Virus record (IMG/VR): IMGVR_UViG_3300044996_000206 | Location: 1-36,358 of that record | From: a virus | DNA length: 36,358 bases | Reading direction: 5' to 3' (one strand) | In this document: positions 31,075-36,358 of the stretch, one piece after another | Layout of the letters: every line of letters begins with the position of its first letter | Position numbering within the stretch: the first letter of the stretch is position 1 | Program-made: the position numbers and the translations under genes | The notes under the pieces: model-generated | What the model was told of the DNA's origin: nothing | What the model saw: only the letters and a program-made list of their open reading frames with translations | Databases searched by the model: none

Positions 31075-31724
31075 GCGACCTCTATATACTTGTGAACCTG
31101 TATTGAAATATTCCAGCCACGTTTCATTGCGTAATCAAGGCAGAGGCGAGTGGCATTCTTGCTGATGCTCACTGGCTGTAAACTAATTATACAGTCTTCT
31201 CTCACGGGCCAACCTACCAATAACTTTTCCAGCAAGGCCAAGTCAGACTCTTTTCCAATGACGGTCTTTATTTCATCTGCTGTTCCGATGACATCCAAAT
31301 CGATAGGCTTGGCGGCCCTGATTTTAGGCGACACGCACACCCAATCGAAGGCGGCCCGGAGCGAGCCTCGGGCTGTTCCGGATGTTTCTAGGGCAACGCT
31401 CAGACCATCACGATGCAAGACCTGTACGAGCTTTTCTAGGTCTTGCAGGGCTGGTTCTCCCCCCGTAACCATGACCCATCTGTATTGTGGATGATAGATG
31501 CGAATATGCTCGGCAATTTCTCGCTCATCCACCAGAGCGGCATTCCCGTTCTTCCCAAGGACATCCTCGAGATAGGGCTTGTTGGCTTCGGAAGGCCAAG
31601 TTTCCTTCGTGTCGCACCAGACGCACCCGACATCACACCCCTGCAGGCGCAGTATGACCATGGGAGTGCCAACCTTCGCACCCTCGCCCTGCACGCTTGG
31701 ATAGATGTCATTTACCATTATCAT
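31071..31724 (-). CDS. queE: 7-carboxy-7-deazaguanine synthase
   Basis: Radical SAM enzyme of 217 residues that contracts the pterin ring of 6-carboxytetrahydropterin to 7-carboxy-7-deazaguanine. The CxxxCxxC cluster motif is C30, C34, C37 in RLQGCDVGCVWCD, the SAM-binding GGEP motif is at about 88-91, and the N-terminus YPSVQGEGAKVGTP is typical. It overlaps the QueD gene by 17 bases; GAGGT lies 9 bases before ATG 31724, and the second ATG at 31718 is possible. Confidence 0.96.
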   Translation of the reverse strand: MIMVNDIYPSVQGEGAKVGTPMVILRLQGCDVGCVWCDTKETWPSEANKPYLEDVLGKNGNAALVDEREIAEHIRIYHPQYRWVMVTGGEPALQDLEKLVQVLHRDGLSVALETSGTARGSLRAAFDWVCVSPKIRAAKPIDLDVIGTADEIKTVIGKESDLALLEKLLVGWPVREDCIISLQPVSISKNATRLCLDYAMKRGWNISIQVHKYIEVA

Positions 31725-32082
31725 ATGGAGTGTACCTCGCAGAAGTTTCCGGGCTTTCCTTTACGGTAACGGCGGTGAGCAGGGGATACTCTGCCGAAAA
31801 CGCCTCAAACAGATGCCGAGCGATATTCTCGGCGGTGGGTGGCACACCTGCGGGCATCTTGTCGTTCAGGTGATAATGGTCAAGGTTCTGGTCTATCCAC
31901 GCCTTTATTTGTGAAAGTTCCCCGTAATCCTGAACGAACCCGGTGGCATCCAGCTCGGTCGAGGACAACTCGAACACGACCTCGTAGGTGTGACCGTGCA
32001 AACGGGCGCACTTATGCCCCGGCGGTAAATGGTCGAGCCGATGACTGGCCGAGAACTTGAAGCTCTTGCAAATCGTGTACAT
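31708..32082 (-). CDS. queD: 6-carboxytetrahydropterin synthase
   Basis: This 124-residue enzyme converts dihydroneopterin triphosphate to 6-carboxytetrahydropterin. Zinc ligands H14 (SASHRL), H29 and H31 (LHGHTY), catalytic C25 and the LDH (H69) and PTAENIAR motifs are all present, so it should be active. The ATG overlaps the upstream stop (TAATG) with AAAGGG 8 bases before. Confidence 0.96.
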   Translation of the reverse strand: MYTICKSFKFSASHRLDHLPPGHKCARLHGHTYEVVFELSSTELDATGFVQDYGELSQIKAWIDQNLDHYHLNDKMPAGVPPTAENIARHLFEAFSAEYPLLTAVTVKESPETSARYTPYDNGK

Positions 32083-32681
32083 TATCGTTTCCCTTTCCAG
32101 TATTCGAGAACGACATCTGTGGATGTTTTCTCGGCAACCTGCGCCAGACGAAAACCGCTCTTGAGTAGATGAGTACGCATTTCGTCGGCCCTGCTTCCAA
32201 GGTGTCTAAGATGGACCTCCATCAATAAAGCCCGCAAATCCGTTCCTACGAGTTTCTGCGATATAAAGAACTCATCCCCTTCCACATCCATCACGATGAC
32301 CGTTGGCCTGTGATGCGTCATGAGCTTGCCTATCGCATCGAAGCAGGCAAAACGCAGATTGCCCATGTCCCCATAAACCGGACCAACGACCCGGGATGTA
32401 TTCCACCATTCCGAGCGAACCCAATAGGGTCGTATCCCCCCTCGGGCCAGAACCCCTCGCCTTACCATCTGGACGTTTTTTGCCCCGCTTTGGCGCACGT
32501 TCTCCTTGAGCAGGACGAAGTTTCGGGCATCCATTTCGTAGGCCACGACCTTCTTTGCCTTTTTGGATAATGGGACCGTGACCGTGCCATGCCCTGCCCC
32601 GATTTCCAGCACAACATCATCCGGCTCAATATGCGGGATGATGAAATCGACCTCGGCCTGTTCCATTTCGTTAGTTTCCAT
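32082..32681 (-). CDS. FkbM-like SAM-dependent methyltransferase
   Basis: The 199-residue protein has motif I VVLEIGAGHGTVTVPL (23-38), an acidic residue after strand 2 (VAYEMDARN) and VIVMDVEGDEF, the FkbM-type VDVEG signature. It is placed between QueD and QueC in one overlapping operon, so it may methylate the 7-deazaguanine or its nucleotide; direct evidence is lacking and an O-methyltransferase for sugars is the family norm. CGGAG lies 5 bases before ATG 32681; the frame to 32732 would overlap QueC more. Confidence 0.82.
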   Translation of the reverse strand: METNEMEQAEVDFIIPHIEPDDVVLEIGAGHGTVTVPLSKKAKKVVAYEMDARNFVLLKENVRQSGAKNVQMVRRGVLARGGIRPYWVRSEWWNTSRVVGPVYGDMGNLRFACFDAIGKLMTHHRPTVIVMDVEGDEFFISQKLVGTDLRALLMEVHLRHLGSRADEMRTHLLKSGFRLAQVAEKTSTDVVLEYWKGKR

Positions 32682-33603
32682 ATTTCTCCGTCCACGAACC
32701 ATAGCCGTTTGCCGCAAGCCATTCCGCATCAATCACGGAAAGCGTTTCTATCGAACGCTCCTCCCCGTAAGTGGTGGAACCCGGCTTCAGCAACTCAAGC
32801 CTCATGGCATTCCTGTACTTCTCGATATAAGGGCCTGCTCTTTCCAGTGGATTGCGGTCATACACTTTCATGATTTCACTGTGCGGGAAGCCGTTATTTG
32901 CAAAGGCGATATAATGCCGCAAGCACGCCTGACACTGACCGCAATGCCCGGATGTTGGGTCGAAGCACGAAACGGTCTTCAGTAAATAGTCGGGAACATT
33001 CCCCGCATTTATCCACCATCTCATCCAGCCGCTCTTGGTTCTTTCGGCAAGCGTGACAATGTCCTTTACGCCATAGGACTCGGATAGATATGCTTTGGCC
33101 CGGTCGATGAAATGCTCGCTCTTATCGCCGCCAGTGGGTGGGATTTCTCCCTTCGTTGCACCGAAATAAATCACCCCGCCGTTGCCTGCTTCCACGGCAC
33201 ACCGCAACAGTATAAGCAGGTTTCTGCCCGGGATGATGTGCTTCCAATTGGAACCAAGGTCGCCTCGGTATCCGATGTCACATCGCTCCACGATGAACGG
33301 GATTTCCAAGCCCCTCAGTGTGTGGATTTCCTTGCTTGCGTAAGCCTGTCCGAAGTCCATGTATATCGTCTGCAACGGGAGCGATGGGCTGGTCGCCATC
33401 GCCAGATAATAGGCGATTGTGCTGTCCAACCCCCCTGACACTGGAACCACCGTCATGCCCCGGCCTAGTGCGTTCCTTTTGGCGGTGGGGTATTCCGGCT
33501 CATCAATCGCCTCGACGAACAATTTCCACAACTCCATCGGGGCATCGCCAGTATGCGAAATGCTGATTTTCGATAACGCTTGCGCCAGTTCGTAATCGCT
33601 CAT
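32671..33603 (-). CDS. queC: 7-cyano-7-deazaguanine (preQ0) synthase
   Basis: QueC turns 7-carboxy-7-deazaguanine into preQ0 using ATP and ammonia. The PP-loop VSGGLDS (55-61), the IPGRNLLIL motif (125-132) and four zinc cysteines C213, C221, C224, C227 (SGHCGQCQAC) are intact. At 310 residues it is longer than usual QueC (about 220-240), with an N-terminal helix of about 45 residues and a C-terminal tail of about 50. No glutamine amidotransferase domain is fused. ATG 33603 overlaps the previous stop (ATGA) with GAGG 8 bases before it. Confidence 0.95.
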   Translation of the reverse strand: MSDYELAQALSKISISHTGDAPMELWKLFVEAIDEPEYPTAKRNALGRGMTVVPVSGGLDSTIAYYLAMATSPSLPLQTIYMDFGQAYASKEIHTLRGLEIPFIVERCDIGYRGDLGSNWKHIIPGRNLLILLRCAVEAGNGGVIYFGATKGEIPPTGGDKSEHFIDRAKAYLSESYGVKDIVTLAERTKSGWMRWWINAGNVPDYLLKTVSCFDPTSGHCGQCQACLRHYIAFANNGFPHSEIMKVYDRNPLERAGPYIEKYRNAMRLELLKPGSTTYGEERSIETLSVIDAEWLAANGYGSWTEKYGN

Positions 33604-34457
33604 GGCTTTTTCCTCATCCGAACTCCCCAAATGGCGGTCAGGTATTCCTCGGCCCGCTTCATGTTCAGGTACTCGAAGGCCCGCAGGTAGGTTGTGGCAT
33701 GTGTCTTTGCCCGCTTCATAACGGCAGGGAAACTCGGTAAACCGAAGCGGGTAAAATAATGCTCATAACTGATTATCCTCGGGTCACCGACCTGAAAACG
33801 AACATACTGCAATTTCGTTTCATCGAAGATATTTACCTTTCCCCATCGGTAGCCGATGTACGTGGAACTATCCGCTGAAAAGGCAGGGGCCTCCATCAGG
33901 ATGGGGTACGAACCAATCCCGAACAGATGCAATCTTTTCTTGGCCTTGATGGCTTCATAGGCGTGCCACCGGATGCTTTGCTTTATGGCATCAATGCTTT
34001 TCGTTGCCCCGACCATCCCCCCAAGCGCAACGTCCGGGTACTGCGCCAGCATGTCCTGATAAATCGTCAGCGGCTCTCCCATGTGGTAAACGGGCATCGG
34101 GGACAATCCCATTCCCTGTAACACGGACAGGTTCGCCGCACTTTTCTGCCAAGACTCTTTCACATCAAGATTTGCATAACAGTCAATCCAGCTAAGATTT
34201 TTCGTCAGCCAGTTGCCGTAGGCGTTCACGTCGATTGTCTGGTACTGTGTGAACGCAGAATAAGCCCCACTGTCCACGAACAGGATGATTTCGTCCCGCT
34301 GAACCCATCTTCCAAGGTAGTCAGCGAGGTTCTTGTTTTTCAAGGTCCAATAGGACATGAGTACCGTTATCGGGAAATACTTGCGACCGGACGCCTGCTC
34401 TGCCTCCCGCAGGGCATCCACAAATCGCAAAGCCTGCTCAACGAAATAGAGGCGCAT
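33600..34457 (-). CDS. dpdA: DpdA-like DNA guanine transglycosylase (TGT fold)
   Basis: This 285-residue protein keeps the landmarks of the TGT TIM barrel: FVDSGAYSAF (60-69, compare the DSGGFQ of TGT), PVYHMGE (122-128), ALGGMVGATK (144-153, substrate loop), LHLFGIGS (176-183) and SADSSTYIGYRWG (194-206), whose Asp is a likely nucleophile. DpdA replaces guanine in DNA by preQ0 or a relative. The lack of the TGT zinc site and the QueC/D/E/FolE neighbours favour DNA over tRNA as substrate. AGGAG lies 9 bases before the ATG, which overlaps the ParB-like stop (TAATG). Confidence 0.82.
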   Translation of the reverse strand: MRLYFVEQALRFVDALREAEQASGRKYFPITVLMSYWTLKNKNLADYLGRWVQRDEIILFVDSGAYSAFTQYQTIDVNAYGNWLTKNLSWIDCYANLDVKESWQKSAANLSVLQGMGLSPMPVYHMGEPLTIYQDMLAQYPDVALGGMVGATKSIDAIKQSIRWHAYEAIKAKKRLHLFGIGSYPILMEAPAFSADSSTYIGYRWGKVNIFDETKLQYVRFQVGDPRIISYEHYFTRFGLPSFPAVMKRAKTHATTYLRAFEYLNMKRAEEYLTAIWGVRMRKKP

Positions 34458-35038
34458 TACAGCTTGCTCCTGTCCACAGCCCGAAGGATTTTCCCAACTG
34501 CCTTCGCCTCATCGCTCATGTGCAGTTGCGTCATCATTTCGGTGAACAGGCCGAAGTCCTGCCTGCTCACTCTGACCGTAATTATTGCCCAATTTTCTTC
34601 GTCGGCCCTCTCGCTCTCCTCCTCGATATACTCGGGTTCGTCCGCGGCCATGCGTAACGCCTCTTCGATGTTCTCAAAACCAGGCAAGCCCGGATGCTCC
34701 GCAATGAATTCAATCGTTTTCAGCGGGTTGAACATGCTCATGTCTGCGGTTCGATTATCGACCATCAAATAGGCATCAGCCTGTTCCTGTGTGCCTTCAA
34801 ATTCCCCCGCCGCTATCTTCGTCCACCCCTCCCGCTTTGCCGCCTCCCACGTTCCGTTTCCCGCAATGATGTACCTAGTTCCACGCTGGATGAGTACGGG
34901 TCTTGTCTGTCCATATTCCCGCAAGGATGCCTGTATCGCAGATAGGTTTTCTTCAGGGTGGTCACGCTTATTTTCGGGATGGGGAACGATGCTGTCCAGC
35001 GGCACAAGCAAGGGCGTTAGATAGGGAGCGAATTTCAT
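34457..35038 (-). CDS. ParB-like domain protein heading the modification operon
   Basis: The 193-residue protein has a ParB/Srx-type N-terminal domain: PLDSIVPHPENKRDHPEENLSAIQASLREYGQTRPVLI and IIAGNGTWEAAKREGW (57-72). These domains bind nucleotide and can cleave DNA or hydrolyse ATP; in bacterial DNA-modification clusters ParB/DndB-type proteins accompany DpdA. After residue 100 it is acidic and may bind partners. ATG 35038 has no SD but lies 6 bases after a perfect TATAAT, so the mRNA may be leaderless. An in-frame ATG at 35062 is upstream of the -10 box. Confidence 0.82.
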   Translation of the reverse strand: MKFAPYLTPLLVPLDSIVPHPENKRDHPEENLSAIQASLREYGQTRPVLIQRGTRYIIAGNGTWEAAKREGWTKIAAGEFEGTQEQADAYLMVDNRTADMSMFNPLKTIEFIAEHPGLPGFENIEEALRMAADEPEYIEEESERADEENWAIITVRVSRQDFGLFTEMMTQLHMSDEAKAVGKILRAVDRSKL

Positions 35039-35044
35039 GGCCGA

Positions 35045-35050
35045 ATTATA
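35045..35050 (-). promoter_or_regulatory. -10 box of a leaderless promoter
   Basis: TATAAT (35050-35045) is followed by TCGGCC and then the ATG at 35038. RNA would begin on the A of the start codon. The -35 region (TTTCGT) is poor. The upstream terminator at 35062-35091 means this operon needs its own promoter. Confidence 0.62.
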
Positions 35051-35061
35051 GCGTATTAGCA

Positions 35062-35091
35062 TACAAAACGAAAGCCCCCTCCCGGGGGCTT
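35062..35091 (-). terminator. Rho-independent terminator
   Basis: 8-bp stem AAGCCCCC / GGGGGCTT with loop GGGA on the minus strand, then TTCGTTTTG. It follows the stop of the gene at 35121 and separates the early unit from the modification operon. Confidence 0.85.
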
Positions 35092-35120
35092 GGTTTCTCC
35101 TTCTCCTCCAGCCTACTGTT

Positions 35121-35468
35121 TCAGGCGACTGCCATGTCGGGTGTGGTGGTCGTCGCAGGTAGACCGGCCTTCATCGCCGCCTTTTCGTTGGCAATGCGGG
35201 CCAACTGCCCTACGTACTTCATCATGCGCCTGCGGGCCACCGCCAACTGCTTGATGGACAGGGAGCGTCCCCGCCCGATTTGCTCGGCAAAGGACGACAG
35301 GATATTTGCATCGAAGGCAGAGAAGCCGACCAGGTTGTGCTCATTCGTGTGCATGTGGAGCTTTTCGTGGCTGGTCTGGTACTGCCAGATGGCGACGACG
35401 GCCCGCATGACCGCATGGTCATTCTCGCTGAGCAGTTGCTTGATGTCTTCCTTGGTGTATGTTTTCAT
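35121..35468 (-). CDS. Conserved phage hypothetical protein (115 aa)
   Basis: The protein MKTYTKEDIKQLLSENDHAV... with GFSAFDANILSSFAEQI and RSLSIKQLAVARRRMMKYVGQLARIA resembles a family common in phages and mobile elements, whose function I do not know. AAATGGAG lies 6 bases before ATG 35468. It is the second gene after promoter P3. Confidence 0.8.
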   Translation of the reverse strand: MKTYTKEDIKQLLSENDHAVMRAVVAIWQYQTSHEKLHMHTNEHNLVGFSAFDANILSSFAEQIGRGRSLSIKQLAVARRRMMKYVGQLARIANEKAAMKAGLPATTTTPDMAVA

Positions 35469-35481
35469 CCGGTTCTCCATT

Positions 35482-35796
35482 TCAGGCGGTGAACGTGCGA
35501 TAGTTGCTGGACTTGGACCAACTCTTGCGGAGCATTACCGTCGTCACCCGGGCCTGCCGACCATCCGTCCGCACTACCGCCACAACGCTGTCGCCCCGGG
35601 CGATGCCATCGGGCTTCACATCGGGGTCGGCGATTTCGGTGTACGGGACGCTCTTGACGATGATGTAGGTCGGCTCATCAACGGAGGGCTTGACGTTTAC
35701 CTGCCACAGTTTGCGAACCACCTCTTCCTTGGTGACCAAGGTGTTCAATCGGTGGGTGATGCGTTCTTCTGCGTGGCGGGTAAGAGTTGCGTTCAT
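35482..35796 (-). CDS. Small hypothetical protein behind promoter P3 (104 aa)
   Basis: It begins MNATLTRHAEERITHRLNTLVTKEEV and continues with beta strands (YIIVKSVPYTEI, VVAVVRTDGRQARVTTVML), a layout like RelE/BrnT-type small folds (RHAEERI is typical), but no toxin activity can be claimed and no antitoxin partner is evident. AGGAG lies 7 bases before the ATG. Confidence 0.78.
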   Translation of the reverse strand: MNATLTRHAEERITHRLNTLVTKEEVVRKLWQVNVKPSVDEPTYIIVKSVPYTEIADPDVKPDGIARGDSVVAVVRTDGRQARVTTVMLRKSWSKSSNYRTFTA

Positions 35797-35818
35797 GTTC
35801 AGTCTCCTGTATAACCCT

Positions 35819-35847
35819 ATTATAGGGAATAATCACAGGATTGTCAA
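35819..35847 (-). promoter_or_regulatory. Strong early promoter with dyad at -10 (P3)
   Basis: TTGACA (35847-35842), 17 bases, TATAAT (35824-35819), again within CCCTAT-A-ATAGGG. Drives the two small genes down to 35121. Confidence 0.9.
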
Positions 35848-35877
35848 GAGGGCAGTTTTATCGGGAAATATCGTATC
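35819..35877 (-). repeat. Early promoter module, copy B
   Basis: Same ordered blocks as at 28528-28596: TGATACGATATT, CCCGATAAAACTG, CTTGACAATCCTGTGAT, CCCTATAATAGGG, lacking the extra 10-bp unit. The two copies are 7.3 kb apart. Confidence 0.8.
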
Positions 35878-35882
35878 AAATC

Positions 35883-35911
35883 AAATGCCCCGGATTGCTC
35901 CGGGGCATTTT
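35883..35911. terminator. Terminator, probably bidirectional
   Basis: 11-bp stem AAATGCCCCGG / CCGGGGCATTT with a 6-base loop. It lies 14 bases after the stop of the rightmost gene. On the minus strand the trailing bases are TTTGATTTGA, on the plus strand TTTTCTC. Confidence 0.8.
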
Positions 35912-35924
35912 CTCTCGCCAGCCA

Positions 35925-36358
35925 TCATTCCGTCTTTATGACGACACGCTCTGGCTTTGGCGTGACGTATTTCGCAGGCGGCTCATCCGTGTCCAGACCG
36001 AAGGCCAAGCAGACGTTCAGCCACCTCGTCCTCACGGTTGTCGTGGAGAAGGATGGCAACGCCTTCTCCAACCGCTCCGCTTCCACCATTTCCCTCGCCC
36101 ACGCCTCATAATCGACATCGCCGCTCGGCTTGTAGTACGTCGCTATCACCCCGGCGATTCTCTGCGTGGCCTTGCGTTCCACGACAGCGGTTTCAATTTC
36201 GGCTTCGACGCTGGCAACCTGCCGGGCAAGGTCGGCCCGCTTCACCATGAGTTGCGCCAGTTCAAGGTCGGAGTACATGAATTCAGCCACCACGTCCTCC
36301 CCACCGGGCAACCCACCTTCCTGCTGTTCTTCCTTCTGTTCTTCCTGCTGTTCGTCGC
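35925..36358 (-). CDS. Partial hypothetical protein at the right edge
   Basis: The frame is open to the window end; its visible upstream part encodes a Gln/Glu/Lys-rich stretch (DEQQEEQKEEQQEGG). The rest (about 128 residues) has a helical coiled-coil region (DLELAQLMVKRADLARQVASVEAEIE) and an ATYYKPSGDVDYEAWAREM segment. The 5' end is beyond the window, so the start is unknown. A TTG at 36311 has no good SD. Its function is not recognised; the layout recalls small recombination or replication accessory proteins, without proof. Confidence 0.7.
   Translation of the reverse strand, partial: DEQQEEQKEEQQEGGLPGGEDVVAEFMYSDLELAQLMVKRADLARQVASVEAEIETAVVERKATQRIAGVIATYYKPSGDVDYEAWAREMVEAERLEKALPSFSTTTVRTRWLNVCLAFGLDTDEPPAKYVTPKPERVVIKTE

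Noticed and set aside
35482-35796. Toxin of a toxin-antitoxin pair (RelE/BrnT-like)
   Set aside because: Only a general resemblance at RHAEERI; the neighbour at 35121 does not look like an antitoxin and no catalytic residues can be assigned.

Overview
The window reads as a large part of a tailed double-stranded DNA phage genome of the siphovirus type. Almost every gene lies on the minus strand, so transcription runs from high to low coordinates. Most genes have a strong AAGGAG-type ribosome binding site or a stop-start overlap (ATGA, TAATG). Promoters are of the sigma70 type (TTGACA-17-TATAAT). A GH25 muramidase with a C-terminal SH3b domain, several 3-TM holin candidates and a ReqiPepy6 Gp37-like tail protein hint at a monoderm host (actinobacterial, firmicute or Chloroflexota-like), but the host cannot be named from the sequence. 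No integrase, replicase, tRNA or CRISPR array was seen.

Layout in transcription order. (1) 36358-35121: a partial gene, a terminator, then a small early unit behind a strong promoter. (2) 35050-28594: one tightly overlapping operon that seems to start from a leaderless promoter. It encodes a ParB-like protein, a TGT/DpdA-like transglycosylase, QueC, an FkbM-like methyltransferase, QueD, QueE, FolE, and then the small and large terminase. FolE-QueD-QueE-QueC is the complete GTP to preQ0 route, and with DpdA it should place a 7-deazaguanine base in the phage DNA. (3) 28556-28162: a small promoter-driven gene. (4) 28127-26877: an AT-richer insert with a 27-residue membrane peptide, a second TGT/DpdA-like protein and a VUT/YhhQ-type transporter (probable preQ0/preQ1 importer), followed by several very small membrane and zinc-finger proteins down to 25604. 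(5) 25577-20194: terminator, portal, MuF-like head protein, prohead protease fused to a scaffold (with a nested scaffold start), and major capsid protein. (6) 20123-16697: a methyltransferase and two glycosyltransferase genes, one fused to a phage head-tail domain. (7) 16692-12243: head-tail connection genes, ending with a tail-tube protein fused to a six-Asp-box beta-propeller. (8) 12180-4815: tail assembly chaperones (possible +1 frameshift), tape measure, Dit, Gp37-like, baseplate and fibre-like proteins. (9) 4804-2348: lysis cassette and a LexA-type winged-helix regulator. (10) 2312-428: small early genes, including an HD hydrolase, from two further strong promoters. At the left edge are a bidirectional terminator, a possible plus-strand small RNA and a partial gene.

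The main biological theme is DNA hypermodification: de novo synthesis of preQ0, probable import of its precursor, and two different TGT-fold proteins in one phage, with the modification genes co-transcribed with the packaging terminase. A second theme is virion surface decoration by glycosyltransferases and a propeller-bearing tail tube. A third is a family of near-identical early promoters whose -10 box sits in the dyad CCCTAT-A-ATAGGG.
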